A DNA stretch of 62,438 nt from Pseudomonadota bacterium (GTDB taxonomy: Bacteria; Pseudomonadota; Alphaproteobacteria; Rhodospirillales; Magnetospirillaceae): assembly GCA_021848545.1 (NCBI GenBank), contig JAJZUL010000015.1, forward strand, positions 1 through 62,438. Direction: 5' to 3'. Each line of letters opens with the position of its first letter. The first letter of the stretch is position 1. This document shows positions 49,915 to 59,331 of the stretch, piece by piece. The notes below the pieces were generated by a model that was not told the DNA's origin, searched no databases, and saw only the letters and a list, made by a program, of their open reading frames with translations. The position numbers and the translations under genes were made by a program.

Positions 49915-50652
49915 ATGAAACGATCCGACGTTCTTGAACGCGCCTTCGCCATGCCGCTGACCAGCCCGGCCTATCCGCCCGGCCCCTATCGCTTCGTCGA
50001 TCGCGAATACATGATCATCACCTACCGCACCGACCCCGAAGCGCTGCGGGCGCTGGTGCCCGAGCCGCTGCAACTGGCCGAGCCCTTGGTGCGCTACGAA
50101 TTCATCCGCATGCCCGATTCCACCGGGTTCGGCGATTATTGCGAAAGCGGCCAGGTGATTCCGGTGACCTTCGAGGGCCGCAAGGGCGGCTATACCCATT
50201 GCATGTTCCTGGACGACCATCCGCCCATCGCCGGCGGCCGGGAATTGTGGGGCTTTCCCAAGAAGCTGGGCAAACCGACGCTGAAGGCCGAAAGCGACAC
50301 CCTGGTCGGCACCCTCGATTACGGGCCGGTGCGGGTGGCCACCGGCACCATGGGCTACAAGCACCGCGAGGCCGACCGCGCCCAGGTCGCGGCGGCGCTG
50401 GCCGCGCCCAATTTCCTGCTGAAGATCATCCCCCATGTGGATGGCCGACCGCGCATCTGCGAGCTGGTGGAATTCGCGCTGGAGGATGTGCGGCTTCAAG
50501 GCGCCTGGACCGGCCCCGGCGCCCTGGCCCTGTTTCCCCACGCCCTGGCGCCGGTGGCCGAACTGCCGGTTTTGGAGGTGGTGTCGGCTCTGCACATCAA
50601 GGCCGATTTGACCTTGGGGTTGGGAAAAGTGGTTTTCGATTATCTCGCCTGA
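49915..50652 (+). CDS. adc: Acetoacetate decarboxylase
   Basis: A 245-residue acetoacetate decarboxylase, acetoacetate to acetone plus CO2. The Schiff-base lysine is one of the pair in [11 protein letters not shown], and the conserved early motif is [13 protein letters not shown]. The GGAG just upstream at ~49904 supports the ATG at 49915. It lies between the patatin gene and bdhA. Confidence 0.93.
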   Translation: MKRSDVLERAFAMPLTSPAYPPGPYRFVDREYMIITYRTDPEALRALVPEPLQLAEPLVRYEFIRMPDSTGFGDYCESGQVIPVTFEGRKGGYTHCMFLDDHPPIAGGRELWGFPKKLGKPTLKAESDTLVGTLDYGPVRVATGTMGYKHREADRAQVAAALAAPNFLLKIIPHVDGRPRICELVEFALEDVRLQGAWTGPGALALFPHALAPVAELPVLEVVSALHIKADLTLGLGKVVFDYLA

Positions 50653-50677
50653 ACCAGATCAGAGAAGGACCATCGCC

Positions 50678-51460
50678 ATGCGTTTGCAGGACAAAGTCGC
50701 CGTCGTCACCGGCGCGGCCAGCGGTATCGGCAAGGAGATCGCCCGGACCTTCGCGCGCGAGGGCGCCAAGGTGGTCATCGCCGATCTCGATCCGGCGGCG
50801 GCCGAAGCGACGGCGGCCGAATTGGGCGAAATCGGCAAAACCACCCTGGGGGTGGCCATGAACGTCACCGACGAAGCCCAGGTCGATGCCGGCATCGACC
50901 GCGCCGCCGCGACGTTGGGCGGAATCGACGTGCTGGTCAGCAATGCCGGCATCCAGATCGTCGCCCCCCTCGACCAGTTCGAGTTCACCCGCTGGAAGAC
51001 CCTGCTGGCGGTCCATCTGGACGGCGCCTTTCTCACTACCCGCGCGGCCCTGCGCCACATGTACCGCCAGGGGCGCGGCGGCAGCATCATCTATATGGGA
51101 TCGGTCCATTCCAAGGAGGCGTCGGCGCTGAAGGCGCCCTACGTCACCGCCAAGCACGGATTGATCGGTCTGGCCAAGGTGGTGGCCAAGGAGGGCGCCG
51201 CCCACGGGGTCCGGGCCAACGTCATCTGTCCGGGCTATGTCCGCACGCCGCTGGTGGACAAGCAGATTCCCGACCAGGCCCGCAATCTGGGCATCTCGCC
51301 CGAGGATGTGATCAAGAAGGTGATGCTGAAGGACACGGTGGACGGCGAGTTCACCACCGTCGAAGACGTGGCGGAACTGGCCTTGTTCTTCGCCTCGTTC
51401 GGCTCCAACGCGCTCACCGGCCAGTCGCTGGTGGTCAGCCACGGCTGGTTCATGCAGTAA
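50678..51460 (+). CDS. bdhA: 3-hydroxybutyrate dehydrogenase
   Basis: A 260-residue short-chain dehydrogenase interconverting 3-hydroxybutyrate and acetoacetate with [11 protein letters not shown] binds the cofactor; the active site is the serine in [11 protein letters not shown] with YVTAKHG. The C-terminal half has the substrate-binding segment typical of the family. It follows adc by 25 bp. It converges with addB across a repeat-rich gap. Confidence 0.92.
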   Translation: MRLQDKVAVVTGAASGIGKEIARTFAREGAKVVIADLDPAAAEATAAELGEIGKTTLGVAMNVTDEAQVDAGIDRAAATLGGIDVLVSNAGIQIVAPLDQFEFTRWKTLLAVHLDGAFLTTRAALRHMYRQGRGGSIIYMGSVHSKEASALKAPYVTAKHGLIGLAKVVAKEGAAHGVRANVICPGYVRTPLVDKQIPDQARNLGISPEDVIKKVMLKDTVDGEFTTVEDVAELALFFASFGSNALTGQSLVVSHGWFMQ

Positions 51461-51521
51461 TACCGTCGCTCACGGTCTACGACCGATCGCGAGCGGGTTT
51501 CGCTCAGGCGCCGCGCGGGCT

Positions 51522-51698
51522 TAGACCGTGATGCAGAAAATCTGCATCACGGTCTAAACACTTTATATTTGGCCCTCTGCATATTTGGCCCTCTGCCTAA
51601 GCGCGCGCGTCCGCGCGCTTGGCCGCTCGCTCAATGCTCGCCGGAGCGACGCGTCCAAGATTTAGCCAGACGTTTCAGATTTCAGGCGCGTCGCTCTA
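51522..51698 (+). mobile_element. Family D TA-bounded element nested in family C
   Basis: A 177-bp insertion bounded by TA at both ends (51522-51523 and 51697-51698). The left end folds as a 17-bp hairpin (51521-51537 and 51541-51557, loop AAA); the right end pairs GAGCGACGCG with CGCGTCGCTC. Its core GCGCGCGCGTCCGCGCGCTT and GGCCGCTCGCTCAATGCTCG matches the element at hupS. Comparison with the intact family C copy at 23872-23975 shows the insertion point. Confidence 0.65.
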
Positions 51699-51735
51699 AC
51701 CAAATCCCGATGAGTCACCCTCATCGGGATTTGGT
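51699..51735. terminator. Hairpin between bdhA and addB
   Basis: A perfect 16-bp inverted repeat (51699-51714 and 51720-51735) with loop TCACC, 9 bp beyond the addB stop. It is the end of family C and probably serves as terminator for addB and bdhA. Confidence 0.6.
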
Positions 51736-51743
51736 ATAACCCC

Positions 51744-54683
51744 CTATTCCCCTTCGCCCTCATCGCCGGCGGCCCATTCCTTGACCCGGGCCAGATGGAG
51801 CACCTCGGAATAGCGGGGCGCCATGTCGGGATGGGGCCGGGCCTCGTAGGGGGTTTCGGGATCGTCGAAGGCGGCCACCAGACCCACCAGGCCGGCCAGC
51901 GCCTCTTCGGCCAAAACGAGGGGGTCGTCACCGGCGGAACTTTCCTTGCCGCCGGTCTCGCCGCCCTTGAGCTGCCAGAACAGCAATTCGGTGACCGGCG
52001 CGGCCGGCGCCGGGGCGAAGCCGCCGGAAACGGCGATGATCGCCTCCAGGGGCAATTGCGGGGCGAAACCGGCGGCGATCTCGCGCGGTCTGGGCACGGC
52101 GCCGGTCTTGTAATCGATCAGGGCCAGGGTGCCGTCGGCCAGGATGTCCAGGCGGTCGGCGCGGGCGTGCAGGCGGAAGGGGCCGGCCGGCGCGGGAATT
52201 TCCAGCGCGCCGTCGATCTCGGTCAAGGTCCGCGCCACCCGGGGGCGGCGCTCGCCTTCGCGCGCCGCCACCCAGGCGGCGACCGCCTGGAAGCGCGGCC
52301 ACCAGAAGGTCCGCACCGAGGGACGCACCAGCACGTCGGCGAACACCTCTTCGCCGATGGCCAGCAGCCGGGCCAGCGCCCGATTTGGATCGGGCGGGAT
52401 TTCGCCGTTGAAGTAGCGTTCCAGCACCCGATGAACCAGAGAGCCGTAATCGGCGGGACCGGGTTCGGCGTCGATGGGGTTCAGCTCCCGCAGGCCCAGC
52501 ACATGGCGGGCGTAAACGGCATAGGGATCGCGCATCCAGGTTTCGATCTCGGTGACCGACAGGCGACGCGGCCGCGCCGCCACCGGCGGGCGCGGCGCCG
52601 GGCGGCCGGGGGTGTCGCGGCCCGGCGCGACCGGCCGGTCCAGCGCCGCCGCCCAATCCAGCCAGGCCGGCGCCTGTTGTCCGGCGAAGGACAGGCCGGC
52701 GGCTTTCATCACCGCGTCGAGGCGCAGCAGCCAACGCGCCGGCACGGTGGGCGTGCCGTCGACGCGTACGGCGCGGGTCAGCACCACCACCGGCGCGGCG
52801 AAAGCCTGAACGAAATCATGGGCGGCCAGACCGATGCGCCGTTCCGGCGCCGTCAGGCCGAAATCGGCGCGCATGGGCCGGCTCATCCACGGGTCGGTTT
52901 CGGCCAGGGGCGGCCAGATTCCTTCATTGAGCCCGCCCAGCACCATCACGTCGGCCTGTTGCAGGCGCGCCTCCAGCGGTCCCCACAGGAACAGGCGGGG
53001 ATGGCTGCCCCAGGCCGGTCGCACCGCCCGCCCCGTCAGCATGGCGTCGAACAGGGCCGGATAGCGGGCCGGCGCCACCGCGCCCAGGGCCGGCGCGGCG
53101 GCCAGCAATTCGGCGGCGAAATCGGCGAGTTCCTGTCCCGCCTCGCCCCGCCACAGGCGCGCCGCGCCCGGCAGGCCGTCGCCGGCGGCCAGGGCCTCGG
53201 CGCATTCCATATGGGCGCGCACCAGATCGGCGAAGGGCGCCGTGGCCGCCGCCATCAGGGCGGAAAAGGCGGCGGTGGCCCGATCCAACCCGTCCAGCCA
53301 GGTTTCCAGCCGGGGGTCGCCGGCCGCCGCCAGCCGCAAACCGGCCACCCCCGGCGCCGGCCGCGGTCCGCGCAACGCCGTCCGGTCGAGACGCCGGGCC
53401 GAGGCACGAAAGGTCGAGGCCCGCTCGCCGCCGGCGGCCAGAGGATGCTTGAGCAGGGCCAGGGTGGCGTGGGGGGCGAAATCCTCGGCCACCATCGCCG
53501 CCACCAGACGGATGAAGGCGCCCGGCTCCGTGGTGGCGAGCGGCGTGCCGGCGGAATCGTCGATGGCCAGCCCCCATCGTTCCAGTTCCGCCGCCACCCG
53601 CCGGGCCAGATCGCGGTCGGGGGTGACCAGGGCGGCGCGGCGGCCTTCGGTTTCCAGGGTCTGACGCAGGATCAGGGCGATGGCGGCGGCCTCTTCCCGC
53701 GGGCCGGGCGCGTCCAGCCGGCTGACCCCGGCCAGATCGGCGGCGGAAAAAGGCGGCAGATCGCGCCACGCCTCGCAGGTCTCGGCCGGACGCAGGGCTT
53801 CCGACAACAAACGGACGCGACCGCGGCGGGGATCGGCGGCGGCGCTGAACGGGCGCACCCGGGCGCGGGGAACATCCAGGCGCTCCAACAGGCGCTTCAT
53901 GCCGTATTGGGGATGGCTGGCCTCGATCCTGGTCCAGGATTCCTCGTCGAGATCGCCATCAAGACCGGGCAGAACCACCCGTCCCCGCTCCAGCCCGGCC
54001 ACCACCGCCAACAGGTCGGCGGTGGCCGGACGGGTGCCCGTGGACCCGGCGGCGATGACCGGATGATCGGGCGGTCGCCGCCGCCAGGCCGCGCTTTGGG
54101 CGTCGATCAGGCGATTGACGCGCTCCTGCGGATCGATCTGGCCGCGTTCCGCGAGGATATCCGGCCAATTTTTCGACAGAATGTCGAGAAACCGCACGGT
54201 TTCCTGCCAATGCCGGGCGAGATCGCCCTCGACCAGCGCCTCCAGCCGATCGAAGGACAGCCGTTCGATGGCCACCGCATCCAGCAAGGCGGCCAGATCC
54301 TCCGCCAGACGGACCGCCTGATCGGGCGTGGGCGGCAGGCCGCCGCGCCCGGCGCCCAGGGCCATGATCGTTCGCGCCAGCAACAGCCGCCGCTCCAGAG
54401 CCGGAATCGCCGGTGGAATCGACAGAAAATCGTCGTCCCCCGCCGTCAGCAGCAGATCTTCCTCGTCCACCGCCTCGATGGTGCGCATGCGCGGCAAAAG
54501 CAGGGGCCGGCCCTCGGACAGGCGCAGAAAGGCGTCCGACAGGGCGCGGCGGGCGCGGCGGTTGGGCAGCAGCACCTCGCAGGCGGCGAGAGCGAGCGGA
54601 TCGCCGCCCGCCTCCGCCAGCAGCCCCGCCGCCAAGGTATCGGCGAAGGGCAGGCCGGCGGCGATGGTGAAAACGCCGCTCAT
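51744..54683 (-). CDS. addB: Double-strand break repair protein AddB
   Basis: A 979-residue AddB of the alphaproteobacterial type, partner of AddA in end resection. A degenerate helicase-like N-terminal region leads to a C-terminal RecB-type nuclease domain with the LALIDYKTGA metal site and the QLPLEA motif. It is last in tsaE-amgK-murU-addB, 12 bp after murU. addA, normally next, is absent: the gene is followed by repeats and a convergent gene. Confidence 0.93.
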   Translation of the reverse strand: MSGVFTIAAGLPFADTLAAGLLAEAGGDPLALAACEVLLPNRRARRALSDAFLRLSEGRPLLLPRMRTIEAVDEEDLLLTAGDDDFLSIPPAIPALERRLLLARTIMALGAGRGGLPPTPDQAVRLAEDLAALLDAVAIERLSFDRLEALVEGDLARHWQETVRFLDILSKNWPDILAERGQIDPQERVNRLIDAQSAAWRRRPPDHPVIAAGSTGTRPATADLLAVVAGLERGRVVLPGLDGDLDEESWTRIEASHPQYGMKRLLERLDVPRARVRPFSAAADPRRGRVRLLSEALRPAETCEAWRDLPPFSAADLAGVSRLDAPGPREEAAAIALILRQTLETEGRRAALVTPDRDLARRVAAELERWGLAIDDSAGTPLATTEPGAFIRLVAAMVAEDFAPHATLALLKHPLAAGGERASTFRASARRLDRTALRGPRPAPGVAGLRLAAAGDPRLETWLDGLDRATAAFSALMAAATAPFADLVRAHMECAEALAAGDGLPGAARLWRGEAGQELADFAAELLAAAPALGAVAPARYPALFDAMLTGRAVRPAWGSHPRLFLWGPLEARLQQADVMVLGGLNEGIWPPLAETDPWMSRPMRADFGLTAPERRIGLAAHDFVQAFAAPVVVLTRAVRVDGTPTVPARWLLRLDAVMKAAGLSFAGQQAPAWLDWAAALDRPVAPGRDTPGRPAPRPPVAARPRRLSVTEIETWMRDPYAVYARHVLGLRELNPIDAEPGPADYGSLVHRVLERYFNGEIPPDPNRALARLLAIGEEVFADVLVRPSVRTFWWPRFQAVAAWVAAREGERRPRVARTLTEIDGALEIPAPAGPFRLHARADRLDILADGTLALIDYKTGAVPRPREIAAGFAPQLPLEAIIAVSGGFAPAPAAPVTELLFWQLKGGETGGKESSAGDDPLVLAEEALAGLVGLVAAFDDPETPYEARPHPDMAPRYSEVLHLARVKEWAAGDEGEGE

Positions 54684-54695
54684 GGCCGCCCGGGG

Positions 54696-55412
54696 TCAGG
54701 AGGCGAGCAGCGCCTCGACCTGGGGCAGGGCGTCGGGTGTGCCGACATGATACCAGCCTCCGTCATGAATGATCCCGGACAGCCGTTCCCGACCCAACGC
54801 CCGGTCATACAGCAGATTAAGGGAAAAGGCCCCCGACGGCGCGCCCGCGAACAGGCGGGGATGGAGGAGCTGCACGCCGGCGAAGACCAGGGGCGCCGTT
54901 TCCCCGTCCCGGCGCCGCGGACGGCCGGAAGGATCAAGATGAAAATCGCCCCGCCCCTCATAGCCGACGGCCGTTTCGACGGGCTGGAGCAGCAGCAGCG
55001 CGTCCATGGCCGCGTCGTCCCAGGCCTGCGCCAATCGGGTCAGGGCCGGCACCGCGCCATCGGTCCAGACGATGTCGCCATTGACCACGAAGAACGGCCG
55101 ATCCCCCAACAGCGGCAGGGCGTTGGCGACGCCGCCGCCGGTTTCCAGCAATTCATCCTCCACCAGCACCGACAGGCCGGCGGGAAAATCATGGGGACGG
55201 GCGGCGAGATGATCCCGGACGCGGTCGGCCAGCCAATGGGCGTTGACCACGGCGCGGGACAGTCCGGCCGCGGCCAGATGATCCAGGGCGCGGTCGAGCA
55301 TGCACCGTCCCGCCACCGGGATCAGGGGCTTGGGATTGGTCAGGGTCAGGGGACGCATGCGCAGGCCCAGCCCGGCGGCCAGGACCATGGCATGGGTGGG
55401 GGACGCGGTCAC
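54696..55412 (-). CDS. murU: MurNAc-1-phosphate uridylyltransferase
   Basis: A 238-residue nucleotidyltransferase with the signature VLAAGLGLRMRPLT and the metal-binding VNGDIVW. With AmgK it converts recycled MurNAc to UDP-MurNAc, by-passing de novo synthesis. The GTG at 55412 overlaps the amgK stop (GTGA). Sugar specificity is inferred from the pair. Confidence 0.9.
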   Translation of the reverse strand: MTASPTHAMVLAAGLGLRMRPLTLTNPKPLIPVAGRCMLDRALDHLAAAGLSRAVVNAHWLADRVRDHLAARPHDFPAGLSVLVEDELLETGGGVANALPLLGDRPFFVVNGDIVWTDGAVPALTRLAQAWDDAAMDALLLLQPVETAVGYEGRGDFHLDPSGRPRRRDGETAPLVFAGVQLLHPRLFAGAPSGAFSLNLLYDRALGRERLSGIIHDGGWYHVGTPDALPQVEALLAS

Positions 55413-56422
55413 GGCGCCGGCGCCGTCCGCCGTTCGGCCGGGATTTCCGCATCCAGCCAGGCCGCCAGCGGCGCCAGGGCGGGATGGGCGCAGGCCGCCT
55501 CCAGCATCCGCCAGACCCGGGGAATATGGACCAGATAGGCGGATTTGCCGTCGCGCCGCCACAGACGGGTGAAGATGCCGATGACCTTGGCGTGGCGCTG
55601 GGCGGCCAGAACCGCCCACGAGGCGGCGAAGGCCTCGCGGTCGAGGTCGGGAAAACGGGCGAGATAACGCTCGCGCATCCGCTCCGCCAAAGCGGGATCG
55701 ACGTCGCGCCGCGCGTCTTCCAGCAGGGACATGAGGTCGTAGGTGATGGGACCGCCCACCGCGTCCTGGAAATCGAGCAGCCCGCAGGCGGCCAGATCGG
55801 CCCGCGGCAACCGCATCAGGTTGTCCACATGGAAATCGCGCAGCACCAGCGAATTGGGCACGCCCCTGGCGGTGGGAAGCAGCGACCGCCACACACCGAG
55901 ATAGCGCGCCTTGACCGCGGCGTCGGTTTCGCGGCCCAGGATCGCCGGCATGTACCAATCGGTCAGAAGCGCCGCCTCGCCCAGCATCTTGTCGTCGTCA
56001 TAATCGGCCAGGCCCGCCGGTATCGCCTGGGACCGGCCGTGAAGGTCGGCCAGAAGATCGACGGCCAGACCGTAAAGGGACTCCTCGTCATGGCCGCCGG
56101 CCAACAGACGGGTAAAGGTATCGTCGCCCAGATCCTCCAGCAGCAGCAGGCCGGCTTCCATGTCCAGCGCCAGCAGACGGGGCGCCGAATAGCCCAGCCG
56201 CTCCAGATACAGCGCCATGCTGACGAAGGGACGGACGTTCTCGGCAGGCGGCGGGGCGTCCATCAGGATCGCCGTCTTGCCGTCCTTGACCAGACGCGAA
56301 TAGCGCCGGAACGAGGCGTCACCGGCCAACGGGCGGCTTTCGGCCCCGGTAAATCCCGACCGGGCGAGCAAAGCGGTGGCGGCCCGGTCGCGATCGACGG
56401 GGGGCACCTTCAACGATGTCAT
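55409..56422 (-). CDS. amgK: Anomeric MurNAc/GlcNAc kinase AmgK
   Basis: A 337-residue APH-type sugar kinase. The catalytic loop is LRDFHVDNLM, followed by the metal-binding GLLDFQDAV. It phosphorylates MurNAc at C1 for MurU. The ATG at 56422 overlaps the tsaE stop (ATGA). Confidence 0.9.
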   Translation of the reverse strand: MTSLKVPPVDRDRAATALLARSGFTGAESRPLAGDASFRRYSRLVKDGKTAILMDAPPPAENVRPFVSMALYLERLGYSAPRLLALDMEAGLLLLEDLGDDTFTRLLAGGHDEESLYGLAVDLLADLHGRSQAIPAGLADYDDDKMLGEAALLTDWYMPAILGRETDAAVKARYLGVWRSLLPTARGVPNSLVLRDFHVDNLMRLPRADLAACGLLDFQDAVGGPITYDLMSLLEDARRDVDPALAERMRERYLARFPDLDREAFAASWAVLAAQRHAKVIGIFTRLWRRDGKSAYLVHIPRVWRMLEAACAHPALAPLAAWLDAEIPAERRTAPAP

Positions 56423-56898
56423 GCAAAATCTCCCAAACGATCGTCCCATTGCCGGCGCGAGGTCAGCAACACCCGCCGGCGGGTCGCGCGGCGGCCCGGG
56501 CGGGACAGGGACGGGTCCAACGCCACGTCCAGGCGCTGGCGCGGCAGCAGCGGACCCAGCCGTTCCGGCCATTCCACCAGCAGGATGCCCTGGGCCAAGG
56601 CCTCGTCCCATCCCAATTCGTAGACTTCCTCCGGCTGGGTCAGACGGTACAGATCGAAATGCCAGACCGGCGCCACCGGCGTGTCATAGGTCTGAACCAG
56701 GGTGAAGGTGGGGCTGTTCACCTCTTCATCCTCGCCGAGCAACGCCTGGATGAAGCCGCGCGCCAGCAACGTCTTGCCGGCGCCGAGCGGCCCGTCCAGG
56801 GCCAACACGTCGCCGGGCCGGGCCAAAGCCGCCAGACGCGCGCCCAGGCGTAGCGTGGCCGCTTCATTGGCGAGATCGAGGGACAGCGTCGGGTTCAT
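56419..56898 (-). CDS. tsaE: tRNA t6A-modification ATPase TsaE
   Basis: A 159-residue TsaE, needed with TsaB and TsaD for t6A37. P-loop GPLGAGKTLLARG; conserved SPTFTLVQTY and HFDLYRL. The C-terminal tail is basic. First gene of the amgK-murU-addB operon. Confidence 0.94.
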   Translation of the reverse strand: MNPTLSLDLANEAATLRLGARLAALARPGDVLALDGPLGAGKTLLARGFIQALLGEDEEVNSPTFTLVQTYDTPVAPVWHFDLYRLTQPEEVYELGWDEALAQGILLVEWPERLGPLLPRQRLDVALDPSLSRPGRRATRRRVLLTSRRQWDDRLGDFA

Positions 56899-56964
56899 CC
56901 CTTCGCTTTTATCCCGCGGCCCGCCGATGCGCCAGCCAAATGCCGCGCACCCCTGTCATCTTTG

Positions 56965-57143
56965 CCAGGGGAATCGGGTGAACCCTTCCCTGCATTACCT
57001 GCATTATTTGTATCTCCCTCGCCGGGCGGTCGCGTCCGCGCCCTGGGCTATCCTCGCTTGCGCTCCGAGGCCCCGATGGGGCCTCTCCGCACGCTGCGGC
57101 GGCTAGTCGCTCCGCTCCAAGTCGCTTTCACCCGATTACCCGG
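56965..57143 (+). mobile_element. Family A miniature element, full length
   Basis: A 179-bp copy. Left terminal repeat CCAGGGGAATCGGGTGAA (56965-56982); right end TTCACCCGATTACCCGG (57127-57143) with one base lost. The interior includes the GAGGCCCCGATGGGGCCTC hairpin absent from the 6262 copy. No target duplication is visible, so it is older. It fills most of the 56899-57304 gap; no gene is seen there. Confidence 0.8.
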
Positions 57144-57304
57144 CTCCGCGTGACTCCGTTCGAAGTCTGTTTTCAAGTCGGGTCTTATACCTGAATTTGT
57201 ATTTGGCCGAGGGTTCCGTATGATGGGGTGAAAAGCGGGAGTCGGGAATAAAGCGCCGGAAACAAGGCGGGGCCCCGCCGAACCAACGCGATGGGGAGGA
57301 AACG

Positions 57305-59308
57305 GTGCTGCGACGTTTGACCGTGAGCAAACGGATATATCTGGGATTCGGGGCGGTTCTCGTTTTGTTGGTCCTGGTCGGTGTCGCCGGCACCCTGGCG
57401 TTGGCGCGGGTGCGCAGCGACGTCAAAACCTATGCGACCCTGTCCGCCAATTCGCTGCGCATGTCGCGAATCGTCGCCGATTTCGGCGATATCCGACGTT
57501 TGGCGGTCGAAGTGGAAGCCACCGGCAATACCCGCGCCCTGAAACGGGCCCAATACCTGACCCGGCGCCTGAGCGCCACCGGCAGGGCGTTGGCCGCTTC
57601 GGTGACTTCGCCCAAGGACCGGCGCAATGTCAGCCAATTGTCGCAATTGATGGATGTGTTCGGCGCCAGCCTGGAGGGTGCCGCCCAGGCCCACGCCCGG
57701 CGTATTCACGCCTTGGACGAAGTGCGGCCGCTGGCGGCCGGCGCGACCAGGGACCTGCAAAAAATCGTCGCGGCCACCGCCGCCAGCAACGACGCCGCCG
57801 GCATGGCCCTGGCCGAAACCGCGTTGCAGGCGTTGATGGATACCCGCTTGCAGATCGAAAAATACGTGGCGACCTCCGGCAATCGCGACGGCGCCCGCGC
57901 CCAGGCCATGGTCACGACCTTCGCCACCGACGCGGCCAATCTGGGCGTGGCCCTGTCCACCTCGCCCCAGGCGGCCAAGGTCAGGGCGGTGGCGGCGGCG
58001 GCCAAACAATTGCGCGCCGCCGTGGGCGCCCTGGTCAACGCCACCCGCATGTTCACCGCGCTGACCGCCGGCAGCATGCGCCAACAGGCCTTGGCCGCGT
58101 CGTTCGGCGGGGCCGGGCTCAACCGGGCCTTCGCCGCCCGTCTCAACGGGGTCGAGGCCAAGGCCATCGGCACCGCGGCCCAGGCCGGGCTGGTGGCGGG
58201 GGGCTTGACCCTGGCGGCGCTGGTGCTGGGCCTTCTGGTCGCCGCCCTCATCGCCCGCGGCATCAGCCGGCCGGTTTCCGCCATGACCGGGGCCATGCGC
58301 CGTCTGGCCGACGACGATCTCGACGCCGAGATTCCGGCGGCGCGCGGCCGCGACGAGATCGCCGCCATGGGTGAGGCCTTGGCCGTGTTCAAGGCCAACG
58401 CCATCGAACGTCACCGGCTGGAGGCGGCGGAAAAGGCCGATCTCGCCGACCGGCTGGCCCGTCAGGACAGCCTGGACCGCCTGACCGCCGATTTCGATTC
58501 CCGGGCCGGCGGGCTGCTCGACGTGGTGGCCCGTGCCGCCCAAACCCTGCACCATACCGCCGAAACCATGTCAGGCACCGCCGAAGAGGCCAGCCGTCAG
58601 GCGTCCGAGGTGGCCTCCGCCTCGGGGCAGGCCGCCGCCAACGTCGAAACCGTGGCCGCCGCCGCCGAGCAATTGGCCAGCTCGATTCGCGAAATCAGCC
58701 GTCAGGTCTCCCATTCCAGCGCCATCGCCGGACAGGCTGCCGACGAGGTTTCGCGCACCGACGAGTTGATCGCCGAATTGTCGGCCGCCGCCGGGCGGAT
58801 CGGCGACGTGGTGGTGTTGATCAACGACATCGCCGGCCAGACCAATCTGCTGGCCTTGAACGCCACCATCGAGGCGGCCCGGGCCGGCGAGGCCGGAAAG
58901 GGCTTCGCGGTGGTGGCCGGCGAGGTCAAGAATCTCGCCAATCAGACCGCCAAGGCCACCGAGGAGATTTCGACCCTGGTCGGCGCCGTGCAGGACCATA
59001 CCGGCAAGGTGGTTTCGGCCATCCATACCGTTTCGGGGATCATCGGCGAGATCGGCCAGGTGGAAACCAGCATCGCCGCCGCGGTCGAGGAACAAAGCGC
59101 GTCGACCGAGGAAATCGCCCGCAACGTCGAACAGGCGGCCAAGGGGACCGGCCAGGTGTCGGATATTATCGCCGGCGTTCTGAGGGCGGCCGGCGATACC
59201 GGCGCCGCCGCCGCCCAGGTGCTGGTGGCCTCCGAGGATCTGGGCGACCGCTCCGACGAATTGCGGCACGCGGTTTCGACCTTTCTCGACGGCGTGAAGG
59301 CGGCGTAA
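57305..59308 (+). CDS. Methyl-accepting chemotaxis protein
   Basis: A 667-residue transducer from the GTG at 57305. Membrane helices lie at ~10-36 and ~293-318, with a ~250-residue all-helical periplasmic domain between, like the helical bimodular sensor type. HAMP follows (~319-372), then the signalling domain with the hairpin tip around [20 protein letters not shown]. No CheR-tethering pentapeptide at the end. The ligand is not evident, and no che genes lie nearby. Confidence 0.92.
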   Translation: MLRRLTVSKRIYLGFGAVLVLLVLVGVAGTLALARVRSDVKTYATLSANSLRMSRIVADFGDIRRLAVEVEATGNTRALKRAQYLTRRLSATGRALAASVTSPKDRRNVSQLSQLMDVFGASLEGAAQAHARRIHALDEVRPLAAGATRDLQKIVAATAASNDAAGMALAETALQALMDTRLQIEKYVATSGNRDGARAQAMVTTFATDAANLGVALSTSPQAAKVRAVAAAAKQLRAAVGALVNATRMFTALTAGSMRQQALAASFGGAGLNRAFAARLNGVEAKAIGTAAQAGLVAGGLTLAALVLGLLVAALIARGISRPVSAMTGAMRRLADDDLDAEIPAARGRDEIAAMGEALAVFKANAIERHRLEAAEKADLADRLARQDSLDRLTADFDSRAGGLLDVVARAAQTLHHTAETMSGTAEEASRQASEVASASGQAAANVETVAAAAEQLASSIREISRQVSHSSAIAGQAADEVSRTDELIAELSAAAGRIGDVVVLINDIAGQTNLLALNATIEAARAGEAGKGFAVVAGEVKNLANQTAKATEEISTLVGAVQDHTGKVVSAIHTVSGIIGEIGQVETSIAAAVEEQSASTEEIARNVEQAAKGTGQVSDIIAGVLRAAGDTGAAAAQVLVASEDLGDRSDELRHAVSTFLDGVKAA

Positions 59309-59331
59309 CCCGCCCGGGTATAGTGGCAACC

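Larger units (their letters stand above)
51468..51738 (+). repeat. Family C repeat, interrupted copy
   Basis: Inverted copy of the repeat at 23872-23975. Its left part (51468-51521) runs from TACCGTCGCTCACGGTCTAC to GCGCGGGCTT. Its right part (51699-51738) has CAAATCCCGATGAGTCACC and onward. A family D element splits it. It fills the bdhA-addB gap; no gene is seen here. Confidence 0.7.

Noticed and set aside
51795-55538. Very long plus-strand open frame (over 1200 codons) opposite addB, murU and amgK
   Set aside because: It is antisense to well-supported genes, rich in Gly, Arg, Gln and His, and has no family features. Such shadows are produced by third-position GC bias.
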